A DNA stretch of 64,000 nt from Vibrio sp. 10N.261.45.E2 (GCF_002875705.1 NZ_MCZZ01000146.1:16641-80640), one strand, 5' to 3'. Positions 36,179 through 45,505 are shown, numbered from the stretch's first letter. Numbers and translations: made by a program. The notes: generated from the sequence alone by a model not told the origin.

Positions 36179-36181
36179 AGA

Positions 36182-36316
36182 TTACTTAGAAAGACGCTTA
36201 CGGCCTTTTGCACGACGTGCATTGATTGTTGCGCGACCGTTCTTAGTAGCCATGCGAGCACGGAAACCGTGAGTACGCTTACGCTTTAGAACTGTAGGTT
36301 GAAAAGTGCGTTTCAT
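36182..36316 (-). CDS. rpmH: 50S ribosomal protein L34
   Basis: A 44-residue very basic ribosomal protein. It begins MKRTFQPTVLKRKRTHGFR and ends KGRKRLSK, nearly invariant in proteobacteria. It is the first gene of the cluster and has a strong promoter. Confidence 0.98.
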   Translation of the reverse strand: MKRTFQPTVLKRKRTHGFRARMATKNGRATINARRAKGRKRLSK

Positions 36317-36428
36317 TGTAATTACCTTACTGATCAGTAGTTTTAGGTTTTTGTTAAACCCGGCGTGGGCATTTTTTCTCTTCTTTATATAAGAAAGGAA
36401 AACCGACGCCTCTCAACAAAGAGGCGGA

Positions 36429-36457
36429 ATTGTAATCACTGTCACAAAAAGTGTCAA
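36429..36457 (-). promoter_or_regulatory. rpmH promoter
   Basis: On the minus strand a perfect -35 TTGACA (36457-36452), a 17-base spacer and TACAAT (36434-36429) lie about 115 bases before rpmH. A CGCCTC/GAGGCG hairpin (36407-36426) sits at the expected transcript start. Confidence 0.85.
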
Positions 36458-36522
36458 TGATTGGGTTAACTAAAATTCCGGTCGGGGGATTATACGTAGA
36501 ATAACTAAAATCACAAGGATCC

Positions 36523-37260
36523 TTAGTCGATCCCAACCTTATTTAAGAATTTTTTTAATTTAGGATCCTGTGGATTACCAAAAATATCCTGTGGAGATCC
36601 CTGCTCGACAATATGACCGTCAGCCATGAAGATCACTCGGTCTGCGACCTCTCTAGCGAACTGCATTTCATGGGTAACCACCAGCATGGTTTGATGTTGA
36701 TTTGCCAGTTTTTTCATTAGGTTAAGCACCTCGCCAACCCACTCAGGATCGAGCGCTGAAGTTGGCTCATCAAACAGTAATAGCTCTGGTTGTAGTGCCA
36801 TTGCACGGCCAATACCTACCCGTTGTTGTTGGCCACCTGAGAGCGCGGCTGGGTAGCTATCACCTTTGTCACCCAAGCCTATATCATCAAGTATTTGTTG
36901 TGCTTTTTCATGGGCTTGCTGTTTTTTCCAACCACGAACGGTTATTAAACCTTCAGCAATATTCTGTCTCGCGGTTTGGTGAGCGAACAGTGCATAGTTC
37001 TGGAACACAAAGCCGGTCTTACGACGCAGTGCAAGCACCTCTGCTTTAGTGTGTTTCTGAGCATCAACCTTGATATCATCAATAGAAATGGTGCCTTGAT
37101 CGGCTTGCTCTAGAAAATTCACACAACGCAGCAAGGTAGACTTACCTGTACCACTTGAACCTATGATGACAATTATCTCACCTTGTTTGATTTCTAGGTC
37201 GATCCCTTTCAAAACTTCGGTGTCACCAAACTGCTTGTGGATATTTTGTAATTTGATCAT
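36523..37260 (-). CDS. Polar amino acid ABC transporter, ATP-binding protein
   Basis: A 245-residue ABC ATPase of the GlnQ/TcyN type. Walker A is GSSGTGKST near residue 35, the signature is LSGGQQQRVGIGRA, and Walker B is LLLFDEPTSALDP. Its ATG overlaps the permease stop by 4 bases, so the two are translationally coupled. The substrate is set by the binding protein upstream, probably cystine or another polar amino acid. Confidence 0.92.
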   Translation of the reverse strand: MIKLQNIHKQFGDTEVLKGIDLEIKQGEIIVIIGSSGTGKSTLLRCVNFLEQADQGTISIDDIKVDAQKHTKAEVLALRRKTGFVFQNYALFAHQTARQNIAEGLITVRGWKKQQAHEKAQQILDDIGLGDKGDSYPAALSGGQQQRVGIGRAMALQPELLLFDEPTSALDPEWVGEVLNLMKKLANQHQTMLVVTHEMQFAREVADRVIFMADGHIVEQGSPQDIFGNPQDPKLKKFLNKVGID

Positions 37261-37928
37261 CGTACATACGCCTTATTCAGTTTCACTTCGGCCCAAATTT
37301 GAATACGAGTGAGGATAACCACCACGCCCCAGTAAATCAGCGCTACCGCTAAGAAAGCCTCGAAGAAGCGAAAACTTGAAGAAGCCTCCATCTGAGCTTT
37401 AGCCATGATTTCAGCCACACCTAGGGTGAATGCAAGTGAAGTCGATTTGATCATGTCGATGAAGTAATTCATCAGTGAAGGCAGTGCCACGCGAGTTGCT
37501 TGCGGTAATATCACTCGGCGCATCGCTTGGCTGGTAGTCATACCTACCGAAAGGCTGGCTTCCATTTGGCTGCGATCAATTCCGATAATCGCGGCACGAA
37601 TACTCTCTGCCATATACGCGGCAAAGTGCAGGGTTAAGCCAATTACAGCGGCGCTGAAGGCATCTAAGCCAACCATCCACGGAAATACTTGTGGCAAGCC
37701 GTAATAAAGGAGGAACAGCTGTACCAACAGTGGTGTGCCTCTAAAGAAGCTAATATACAGTTGGCTGAGTTGGTCGAGTACTGGGATTTTGAATGCACGA
37801 ATGTTCGCCAGTATCAGAGACAAGATCAGAGCAAAGAACAAGCCCCAGATCGCCATCTCCATTGTGGTGCCCAGATACTTCAGTAGTATCGGCAACAGCT
37901 CTAGCATGTAATTAAAGTCAAATCCCAT
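37257..37928 (-). CDS. Polar amino acid ABC transporter, permease
   Basis: A 223-residue HisMQ-type membrane permease with about five helices. ISFFRGTPLLVQLFLLYYGLP and MTTSQAMRRVILPQATRVALPSL (the ATPase-coupling EAA-like loop) are present. A single permease gene in the operon implies a homodimer. It is separated from the binding-protein gene by a terminator-like hairpin. Confidence 0.92.
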   Translation of the reverse strand: MGFDFNYMLELLPILLKYLGTTMEMAIWGLFFALILSLILANIRAFKIPVLDQLSQLYISFFRGTPLLVQLFLLYYGLPQVFPWMVGLDAFSAAVIGLTLHFAAYMAESIRAAIIGIDRSQMEASLSVGMTTSQAMRRVILPQATRVALPSLMNYFIDMIKSTSLAFTLGVAEIMAKAQMEASSSFRFFEAFLAVALIYWGVVVILTRIQIWAEVKLNKAYVR

Positions 37929-38008
37929 AATCTATCTCGTATTTTTATTGGAAGTGTTGTTCTATATGTAAGTACTGTTTTATACGGTTTTTTAATCAGT
38001 GCACAAAA

Positions 38009-38044
38009 GCAAAAAGCCCACCGCAGTATAAAGCAGTGGGCCTT
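38009..38044 (-). terminator. Intra-operon terminator between binding protein and permease
   Basis: On the minus strand AGGCCCACTGC and GCGGTGGGCTTTTTGCTTTTG form an imperfect stem with T-run directly after the binding-protein stop. It would let the abundant binding protein be made in excess of permease and ATPase. Confidence 0.75.
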
Positions 38045-38063
38045 GAATGGAGAAAGTGAGTAA

Positions 38064-38813
38064 TTACTTCTGAGTAATGTCCGCACCAAACCATTTCTGA
38101 GAGATACTTTCTAGCGTACCATCTGCGCGCATTGCTGCTAATGCTTCGTTTACTTCGGCTTGCAGTTTTTTGCCGTTATCGTTGTCCACGAAAGGCCAAG
38201 CGTTTTCAATGGTTTCGAATGGCTGACCCGCTAGTTGTAATGGTAGACCAGTCTTCTTGATAAGCTCTAGTGCTGATAAGCGATCCATTACGAATGCATC
38301 TGCACGACCCAGTGCGACATCATGTTCAATACCTGTATCGTAGGTTTTTACATTGATCTTGCCATCTTTGTCGTAGCTGCGAAGCAGTTGTTCAAAGTTT
38401 GAGCCTAGGTTTACCGCAACCGTCTTGCCATCAAGATCTTCGATACCCTTAATGCTGTCATTACCTTTACGAACGGTAATTTGTGCGCCGTCTACTACGT
38501 ATGGGTCTGCGAATAGGTATTTCGCTTTACGTGCATCCGTCATTGTAATTTGGTTTGAAATGGTATCGATACGACCCGTTTCAAGAAGACCAAACAGACC
38601 AGAGAAGTTTGCCGTTACGTATTCAACCTTGTAATCGTTACGCTTACCTATCTCATCCCATAAATCCACTTCAAAACCTTGTAGTTGGTCTTGTTTAACG
38701 AACGTAAACGGGAAATAGCGACCAGACATGCCGACTTTTACTTCAGTCGCAGCTTGAACAGTAGCAGCAGAGAGTGCGATAGCCGCAATTGCAGCCTTAA
38801 TCCAGTTATTCAT
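38064..38813 (-). CDS. Polar amino acid (probably cystine) ABC transporter, periplasmic binding protein
   Basis: A 249-residue family-3 solute-binding protein. The frame extends to 38894, but MNNWIKAAIAAIALSAATVQA is a clear signal peptide and AAGGAG precedes its ATG at 38813. The mature region has GRYFPFTFV, LQGFEVDLWDEIGKR and FSGLFGLLETGRIDTISNQIT. The last resembles cystine-binding TcyA/TcyJ proteins, so cystine is my best guess; glutamine and other polar amino acids remain possible. Confidence 0.85.
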   Translation of the reverse strand: MNNWIKAAIAAIALSAATVQAATEVKVGMSGRYFPFTFVKQDQLQGFEVDLWDEIGKRNDYKVEYVTANFSGLFGLLETGRIDTISNQITMTDARKAKYLFADPYVVDGAQITVRKGNDSIKGIEDLDGKTVAVNLGSNFEQLLRSYDKDGKINVKTYDTGIEHDVALGRADAFVMDRLSALELIKKTGLPLQLAGQPFETIENAWPFVDNDNGKKLQAEVNEALAAMRADGTLESISQKWFGADITQK

Positions 38814-38915
38814 TTGGTAACTCCTTATATTTATGGGATTGGATGTTACTGGGAAAATGCTCACTAGAATAAATAACCAGATGTTATTAACCATAACCAG
38901 ATTGAATTCCCGATT

Positions 38916-39123
38916 TGGGGATAACTAACAAGGATCCGGGCATAAGTGGATCATTGTGTGAGTAAATTTGGGGCAAGATGTGTGGATCCACCGATAAATT
39001 ACAAATTTATTGTGAATAACTTGGATCTTATTCACTGGATCTGTGATCAATTGCTGGTGATCTGACTTATCAACAGGTAAAATTAGCAGTCATTTCATAT
39101 TACTTAAATAGAGTGAGGGCACC
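38916..39123 (+). promoter_or_regulatory. dnaA control region with DnaA boxes and GATC cluster
   Basis: One exact DnaA box, TTATTCACA at 39011-39019 (minus), is joined by one-mismatch boxes at 38916-38924 (minus), 39028-39036 and 39067-39075. Seven GATC sites lie between 38933 and 39062. This fits DnaA autoregulation and Dam/SeqA timing. I could not choose a promoter with confidence. Confidence 0.8.
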
Positions 39124-40545
39124 GTGTCATCTTCGCTTTGGTTGCAGTGTTTGCAACAGCTTCAAGAAGAGTTACCAGCTACAGAATTCAGTATGTGGGT
39201 TCGTCCGTTACAAGCGGAACTCAATGACAATACTCTAACTCTATTTGCACCGAACCGTTTCGTACTTGATTGGGTTCGTGATAAGTATCTAAATAGCATT
39301 AACCGCTTACTGCAAGAATATTGCGGTAACGATATCCCACATCTTCACTTTGAAGTGGGAAGTAAGCGTGTGGCTGCACCAAAGCCAGCGACACCGGCAC
39401 CGACTCAAACTCGTACTGCAGCCGATGTAGCCGCTGAATCATCAGCACCTGCGCAATTACAAGCTCGCAAGCCAGTCCATAATATCTGGCGTGATGAAGA
39501 GCCTGTTGCGGTTGACTTGAACCACCGCTCAAACGTGAACCCAAAGCACAAGTTCAATAACTTTGTTGAAGGTAAGTCGAACCAACTGGGTTTGGCTGCG
39601 GCACGTCAGGTTTCTGATAACCCTGGAACAGCCTACAACCCGTTATTCTTATACGGCGGCACTGGTCTAGGTAAAACGCACTTATTGCATGCGGTGGGTA
39701 ACGCCATTGTTGATAATAAGCCGAATGCAAAAGTGGTTTACATGCACTCTGAGCGTTTTGTTCAGGATATGGTTAAGGCGCTGCAAAACAACGCGATTGA
39801 AGAATTTAAACGTTACTACCGTAGTGTTGATGCATTGCTTATCGATGACATCCAATTCTTTGCTAATAAAGAGCGTTCTCAAGAAGAGTTCTTCCATACC
39901 TTTAACGCGCTGCTTGAAGGCAACCAACAGATCATCCTAACGTCTGACCGTTATCCAAAAGAGATCAACGGTGTAGAAGATCGTCTTAAATCTCGCTTCG
40001 GCTGGGGTTTGACGGTAGCGATTGAGCCACCAGAGCTTGAGACGCGTGTTGCGATCTTGATGAAGAAAGCCGAAGACCACCAAATTCACCTAGCGGATGA
40101 AGTGGCGTTCTTTATTGCGAAGCGTCTACGTTCGAACGTTCGTGAGCTTGAAGGCGCATTGAACCGTGTTATTGCGAATGCAAATTTCACTGGCCGCCCG
40201 ATCACGATTGATTTTGTGCGTGAAGCTCTGCGTGACCTACTTGCGCTGCAAGAAAAACTGGTCACCATTGATAATATTCAAAAGACAGTAGCCGAGTACT
40301 ACAAAATCAAAGTGGCTGACCTACTGTCTAAGCGTCGTTCTCGTTCTGTTGCTCGTCCACGTCAATTGGCGATGGCATTGGCTAAAGAGTTAACCAACCA
40401 CAGCTTGCCTGAGATTGGCGATGCATTCGGTGGTCGTGACCACACGACGGTATTGCATGCTTGTCGTAAGATTGCTCAGCTGCGTGAAGAGAGCCACGAC
40501 ATTAAAGAAGATTATTCGAACTTGATTCGTACCCTTTCTTCTTAA
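39124..40545 (+). CDS. dnaA: Chromosomal replication initiator DnaA
   Basis: A 473-residue AAA+ initiator that binds the oriC boxes 7 kb to the left. Domain I is SLWLQCLQQLQEELPATEFSMW; a Pro/Ala-rich linker follows (about residues 85-115). Walker A is GGTGLGKTHLLHA, Walker B ALLIDDIQFF, and domain IV has the box-binding signature GGRDHTTVLHACRKI. The start is GTG, as in E. coli, with a GAGGG ribosome-binding site. It leads dnaA-dnaN-recF-gyrB. Confidence 0.98.
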   Translation: MSSSLWLQCLQQLQEELPATEFSMWVRPLQAELNDNTLTLFAPNRFVLDWVRDKYLNSINRLLQEYCGNDIPHLHFEVGSKRVAAPKPATPAPTQTRTAADVAAESSAPAQLQARKPVHNIWRDEEPVAVDLNHRSNVNPKHKFNNFVEGKSNQLGLAAARQVSDNPGTAYNPLFLYGGTGLGKTHLLHAVGNAIVDNKPNAKVVYMHSERFVQDMVKALQNNAIEEFKRYYRSVDALLIDDIQFFANKERSQEEFFHTFNALLEGNQQIILTSDRYPKEINGVEDRLKSRFGWGLTVAIEPPELETRVAILMKKAEDHQIHLADEVAFFIAKRLRSNVRELEGALNRVIANANFTGRPITIDFVREALRDLLALQEKLVTIDNIQKTVAEYYKIKVADLLSKRRSRSVARPRQLAMALAKELTNHSLPEIGDAFGGRDHTTVLHACRKIAQLREESHDIKEDYSNLIRTLSS

Positions 40546-40626
40546 TACACAGTATTCTTAACCTTAATAAGCAGAATCTTGGCCACGTACTATTACGCAG
40601 TGCCATTTAGACCGTAAGAGCAAGAT

Positions 40627-41727
40627 ATGAAATTTACCATTGAACGTAGTCACCTGATTAAGCCATTACAACAAGTATCTGGCGCACTCGGTGGCAGGCC
40701 AACGCTTCCAATTCTAGGAAACCTACTGATTAAAGTAGAAGATAACGTGTTGTCGATGACAGCAACGGATCTAGAAGTTGAACTGATCAGCCGCGTAACG
40801 CTTGAAGGTGATTTCGAAGCGGGCAGCATTACCGTACCTTCACGTAAATTCCTAGATATCTGTCGTGGATTGCCAGATAACTCAGTGATCACTGTAGTAT
40901 TGGATGGTGACCGTATTCAGGTTCGCTCTGGTCGTAGCCGCTTCTCATTAGCAACATTACCTGCGGCAGATTTTCCAAATATTGAAGACTGGAGCAGTGA
41001 AGTTGAAGTGTCAGTGACACAAGCTGAACTTCGTGGTCTTATCGAGAAAACACAATTCTCAATGGCGAACCAAGACGTTCGTTATTACCTCAACGGTATG
41101 TTGTTTGAGATTGAAGGTTCTATCTTGCGCAGCGTGGCGACCGATGGTCACCGTATGGCGGTATCTCAAGCACAATTGGGTGCGGATTTTGCTCAGAAGC
41201 AGATCATTGTTCCTCGTAAAGGTGTTCAAGAGCTAGTGAAGCTATTAGATGCACCTGAACAGCCAGTAACACTGCAAATTGGTAACTCTAACGTGCGTGC
41301 TGAAGTGAACAACTATGTCTTTACTTCTAAGCTAGTTGACGGTCGTTTCCCTGATTATCGCCGCGTAATGCCGCAAAATACCACCAAAACACTGGAAGCG
41401 GGTTGTGATGAGTTACGTTCAGCATTTTCTCGCGCTGCGATTCTATCGAATGAAAAATTCCGTGGTGTTCGCGTTAACCTTGCTGATAGCGAGATGCGTA
41501 TTACAGCGAACAACCCAGAGCAAGAAGAAGCAGAAGAAGTACTTGATGTTAACTTCGACGGTGACGCACTAGAGATTGGTTTCAACGTAAGCTACGTATT
41601 GGATGTTCTGAACACACTGCGTTGTGAACAAGTTCGTATCTCAATGTCAGATGCAAATGCGAGTGCGCTTATCGAAAATGCACAAGATGACAGCGCGATG
41701 TACGTTGTTATGCCAATTCGCTTATAA
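40627..41727 (+). CDS. dnaN: DNA polymerase III beta sliding clamp
   Basis: A 366-residue clamp of three similar domains that tethers polymerase III. It begins MKFTIERSHLIKPLQQVSGAL and ends AMYVVMPIRL, where MPIRL is the conserved terminus. It lies 81 bases after dnaA on the same strand. Confidence 0.98.
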   Translation: MKFTIERSHLIKPLQQVSGALGGRPTLPILGNLLIKVEDNVLSMTATDLEVELISRVTLEGDFEAGSITVPSRKFLDICRGLPDNSVITVVLDGDRIQVRSGRSRFSLATLPAADFPNIEDWSSEVEVSVTQAELRGLIEKTQFSMANQDVRYYLNGMLFEIEGSILRSVATDGHRMAVSQAQLGADFAQKQIIVPRKGVQELVKLLDAPEQPVTLQIGNSNVRAEVNNYVFTSKLVDGRFPDYRRVMPQNTTKTLEAGCDELRSAFSRAAILSNEKFRGVRVNLADSEMRITANNPEQEEAEEVLDVNFDGDALEIGFNVSYVLDVLNTLRCEQVRISMSDANASALIENAQDDSAMYVVMPIRL

Positions 41728-41780
41728 GCCACCATGTGTTGAACTATCGAGTCGTGATTGAAGATTAATATGAAGACGTT

Positions 41781-42860
41781 ATGCCTTTATCGCGCTTAAT
41801 CGTTAAGCAGTTTAGAAATATTGAAGCCTGTGACATTCAACCGTCATCAGGCTTTAACTTTCTTATAGGGGCTAACGGAAGCGGCAAAACCAGCGTCCTT
41901 GAAGCGGTATATCTGCTCGGACACGGTCGCTCATTCAAGAGTTCACTCACCGGTCGTATCATACAAAACGAGTGTAGTGAGCTGTTTGTACATGGCCGTT
42001 TTATGACCTCGGATCAATTTGAGCTGCCAATTGGCATTAATAAGCAGCGCGATGGCACGACAGAGGTTAAAATAAGCGGTCAAACTGGGCAAAAGTTGGC
42101 TCAGTTAGCTCAAGTCTTACCTTTGCAGTTGATTCACCCCGAAGGGTTTGATTTACTGACAGATGGACCTAAGCATCGCCGAGCATTCATTGATTGGGGA
42201 GTCTTCCACAGTGAGTCGGGCTTTTATGATGCCTGGGGCAGGGTAAAGCGTCTCAATAAGCAGCGAAACGCCTTATTGAAAACGGCAACGCACTATCGAG
42301 AGCTGAGCTATTGGGACCAAGAATTGGCCCGATTGGCAGAAAGCATCAGTCAGTGGCGTGCCACCTATGTAGATCAGCTCAAAGAAGTCGCCGAAGAAAT
42401 CTGTGCGACCTTCCTTCCTGAGTTTGAGATAAAGATTAACTATTATCGTGGCTGGGATAAAGACACCCCATACGCCGAGATATTAGAGAAGAATTTTGAA
42501 AGGGATCAGCAGCTTGGTTACACCTTTAGTGGGCCAAACAAAGCGGATCTGAAGATAAAAGTGAACGGCACTCCAGTGGAAGATGTCTTGTCACGAGGTC
42601 AATTGAAGTTGATGGTGTGCGCGCTGCGAGTAGCACAAGGGCAACACCTCACTCAAATGACAGGTAAGCAGTGCATCTATTTGATAGATGACTTCGCTTC
42701 CGAATTAGATAGCCAACGCCGAGCACGTCTTGCTGAGTGTTTAAAGGCGACCCAGGCTCAAGTTTTTGTAAGCTCTATTACCGCTGATCAGATTGCAGAT
42801 ATGCATGACGAAAATAGCAGGATGTTTCATGTGGAACATGGCAAAATAGAGCAAGGATAA
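41781..42860 (+). CDS. recF: DNA replication and repair protein RecF
   Basis: A 359-residue SMC-like ATPase that helps load RecA at gaps. Walker A is GANGSGKTSVLEAV near residue 31; the signature motif is LSRGQLK, and Walker B is IYLIDDFASELD. The C-terminal codons for MFHVEH coincide with a parS-like palindrome. It sits between dnaN and gyrB, 17 bases before the latter. Confidence 0.97.
   Translation: MPLSRLIVKQFRNIEACDIQPSSGFNFLIGANGSGKTSVLEAVYLLGHGRSFKSSLTGRIIQNECSELFVHGRFMTSDQFELPIGINKQRDGTTEVKISGQTGQKLAQLAQVLPLQLIHPEGFDLLTDGPKHRRAFIDWGVFHSESGFYDAWGRVKRLNKQRNALLKTATHYRELSYWDQELARLAESISQWRATYVDQLKEVAEEICATFLPEFEIKINYYRGWDKDTPYAEILEKNFERDQQLGYTFSGPNKADLKIKVNGTPVEDVLSRGQLKLMVCALRVAQGQHLTQMTGKQCIYLIDDFASELDSQRRARLAECLKATQAQVFVSSITADQIADMHDENSRMFHVEHGKIEQG
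42823..42838. promoter_or_regulatory. parS: Candidate parS partition site within recF
   Basis: TGTTTCATGTGGAACA matches the parS consensus TGTTTCACGTGAAACA at 14 of 16 positions and is near-palindromic. It encodes MFHVEH near the RecF C-terminus. parA and parB lie about 14 kb away across oriC. No better match was found in the window by eye. Confidence 0.7.
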
Positions 42861-42877
42861 TTAGTCAGAGAGTAACT

Positions 42878-45295
42878 ATGTCAGATAATTACGATTCATC
42901 GAGTATTAAGGTACTGAAGGGTCTGGATGCGGTTCGTAAGCGTCCTGGAATGTACATTGGCGACACGGATGATGGTACCGGTCTGCACCACATGGTTTTT
43001 GAGGTGGTAGATAACTCTATTGATGAAGCGCTAGCTGGTCACTGTAATGACATCATTGTAACTATCCATGAAGATAGTTCTGTGTCTGTTCGCGATGACG
43101 GCCGTGGTATTCCAACAGAATTGCACCCAGAAGAAAACGTATCAGCAGCAGAAGTAATCATGACGGTTCTTCACGCTGGTGGTAAGTTCGATGATAACTC
43201 GTACAAAGTATCTGGTGGTCTGCACGGTGTTGGTGTTTCAGTAGTTAACGCACTTTCTAAGCAAGTTACTCTTACTATCCACCGTGGTGGCAAAATCCAT
43301 ACTCAAACTTACAGCCATGGTGAGCCTCAAGCGCCACTAGCGATTGTAGGTGATACAGATAAAACGGGTACAGAGATTCGTTTCTGGCCAAGTGAAGAAA
43401 CCTTCACTAACATCGAGTTCCATTACGACATTTTAGCTAAGCGTCTACGCGAGCTATCATTCTTGAACTCAGGTGTGTCAATTAAGCTAATTGACGAGCG
43501 CGAAGAAGACAAAATGGATCACTTCGAATACGAAGGCGGCATTCAAGCGTTTGTTGAACACCTTAATACGAACAAAACGCCAATCATCCAAAAAATCTTC
43601 CACTTTAACTCTGAGCGTGAAGACGGCATTACCGTTGAAGTTGCGATGCAGTGGAATGATGGCTACCAAGAAAACATCTACTGTTTCACCAACAACATCC
43701 CTCAACGCGATGGTGGTGCTCACTTAGCGGGTTTCCGTGCTGCGCTAACGCGTACTCTGAACAGCTTCATGGACAAGGAAGGCTTCTCTAAGAAAGCGAA
43801 GACTGCAACCTCTGGTGATGATGCTCGTGAAGGTTTGACAGCGATTGTTTCTGTTAAAGTGCCTGATCCTAAGTTCTCAAGCCAAACGAAAGACAAGCTG
43901 GTTTCTTCAGAAGTGAAGTCTGCCGTTGAATCTACAATGGGTGAGAAGCTATCTGAGTTCCTGATTGAGAACCCAGGTGAAGCTAAAGCGGTTTGTTCTA
44001 AAATTATTGATGCAGCACGTGCTCGTGATGCAGCGCGTAAAGCTCGTGAAATGACTCGTCGTAAAGGCGCATTAGATTTAGCGGGTCTTCCAGGTAAACT
44101 TGCTGACTGTCAGGAAAAAGATCCTGCAATGTCTGAACTATACATTGTGGAAGGAGACTCTGCTGGCGGTTCAGCTAAGCAGGGGCGTAACCGTAAGAAC
44201 CAAGCAATCCTACCTCTGAAAGGTAAAATCCTTAACGTAGAGAAAGCGCGTTTCGATAAGATGCTGTCTTCTCAAGAAGTAGCAACGCTAATCACAGCGC
44301 TTGGTTGTGGTATTGGCCGTGACGAATACAACCCAGATAAACTGCGTTACCACAACATCATCATCATGACCGATGCCGATGTCGATGGTTCTCACATCCG
44401 TACTCTGCTACTGACGTTCTTCTACCGTCAAATGCCTGAGCTTATCGAACGTGGTTACATCTACATTGCTCAACCACCACTTTACAAAGTGAAGAAAGGT
44501 AAGCAAGAGCAGTACATTAAAGATGAAGATGCGATGAACCAGTATCAAGTATCTTTGGCTCTAGATAATGCAGAACTGCACGTAAACCCTGAAGCGCCAG
44601 CATTTGCAGGTGAAGGTTTAGAGAAGCTTGTTCAGCAATACAACGCGGGTATCAAGCTAGTGGATCGTATGAGCCGCCGTTACCCACGTGCATTGGTTCA
44701 CGAACTGATTTACGTTCCTCGCCTAACAGCTGAGCAATGTCATGATGACGCGGCAGTTGAAGCTTGGGGCAAGCAGCTTGTTGAGCAGCTAAACGCGAAA
44801 GAAGTGGGTGCTAGCCAATACAGCCTTGAAGTTGAAAAACACGAAGAGCTAGGTTTAAGCGTTCCTAAGATTGTAGTTCGTACTCATGGTGTGACTCATG
44901 AACACGTACTGAGCATCGATCTTATTAACTCTAAAGAGTTTGCTAAGCTGGCCGATCTTTCTGAAGCACTTGATGGCTTGATTGAAGAAGGCGCTTACAT
45001 CAAGCGTGGTGAGCGTACTCAAGAAGTGTCTAGCTTCGTTGAAGCTCTGAACTGGTTAGTGAAAGAGTCTCGTCGTGGTCTAAGCCTGCAGCGATACAAA
45101 GGTCTAGGTGAGATGAACCCTGATCAACTTTGGGAAACCACGATGGATCCTGAAACTCGCCGTATGATGCAAGTAACGATTGAAGATGCTGTTGGTGCGG
45201 ATCTGTTGTTTACGACGCTAATGGGTGACCAAGTTGAACCTCGCCGTAATTTCATCGAAGAGAATGCACTTAAAGTAGCTAACCTAGACGTTTAG
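42878..45295 (+). CDS. gyrB: DNA gyrase subunit B
   Basis: An 805-residue ATPase subunit of gyrase. The GHKL ATP site has EVVDNSIDEALAGH, DDGRGIP and GGLHGVGVSVVNALS; the TOPRIM motifs are EGDSAGGSAK and DADVDGSHI; the C-terminal QRYKGLGEMNPDQLWETTMD binds GyrA. The region with the extra insert typical of gammaproteobacterial GyrB is present. No intein is seen. Confidence 0.98.
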   Translation: MSDNYDSSSIKVLKGLDAVRKRPGMYIGDTDDGTGLHHMVFEVVDNSIDEALAGHCNDIIVTIHEDSSVSVRDDGRGIPTELHPEENVSAAEVIMTVLHAGGKFDDNSYKVSGGLHGVGVSVVNALSKQVTLTIHRGGKIHTQTYSHGEPQAPLAIVGDTDKTGTEIRFWPSEETFTNIEFHYDILAKRLRELSFLNSGVSIKLIDEREEDKMDHFEYEGGIQAFVEHLNTNKTPIIQKIFHFNSEREDGITVEVAMQWNDGYQENIYCFTNNIPQRDGGAHLAGFRAALTRTLNSFMDKEGFSKKAKTATSGDDAREGLTAIVSVKVPDPKFSSQTKDKLVSSEVKSAVESTMGEKLSEFLIENPGEAKAVCSKIIDAARARDAARKAREMTRRKGALDLAGLPGKLADCQEKDPAMSELYIVEGDSAGGSAKQGRNRKNQAILPLKGKILNVEKARFDKMLSSQEVATLITALGCGIGRDEYNPDKLRYHNIIIMTDADVDGSHIRTLLLTFFYRQMPELIERGYIYIAQPPLYKVKKGKQEQYIKDEDAMNQYQVSLALDNAELHVNPEAPAFAGEGLEKLVQQYNAGIKLVDRMSRRYPRALVHELIYVPRLTAEQCHDDAAVEAWGKQLVEQLNAKEVGASQYSLEVEKHEELGLSVPKIVVRTHGVTHEHVLSIDLINSKEFAKLADLSEALDGLIEEGAYIKRGERTQEVSSFVEALNWLVKESRRGLSLQRYKGLGEMNPDQLWETTMDPETRRMMQVTIEDAVGADLLFTTLMGDQVEPRRNFIEENALKVANLDV

Positions 45296-45299
45296 TATC

Positions 45300-45410
45300 T
45301 TTGATACTTCGCTCTTTCGCTTAATTTCTGTGTCAGAGGTGCTCACATACATTCGTATGCTCCGCGCCTCTTCCTTGAACTAAAACGAAATAGCTTCGTC
45401 TCAAAAAACT
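45300..45410. repeat. Vibrio-type intergenic palindromic repeat
   Basis: Nested inverted repeats are seen: AGAGG/CCTCT around CATAC-attc-GTATG, with outer CGCTCTTTCG and CGAAATAGC arms. I recall sequences with the GCTCACATAC core recurring between genes in vibrio genomes, so this is probably a dispersed, non-autonomous element. No ORF is present. Confidence 0.5.
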
Positions 45411-45423
45411 AAATATATTATTT

Positions 45424-45453
45424 AAAAGACTGCCAGAAATGGCGGTCTTTTTT
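45424..45453 (+). terminator. gyrB terminator
   Basis: AAAAGACTGCC and GGCGGTCTTTTTT form a stem (with a T-G pair) and T-run, ending the dnaA-dnaN-recF-gyrB unit. Confidence 0.85.
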
Positions 45454-45505
45454 GTTTTTAAGTGATTGAAAAATATTGGATTGTAAAAATAATTGAAAAT
45501 AATCC

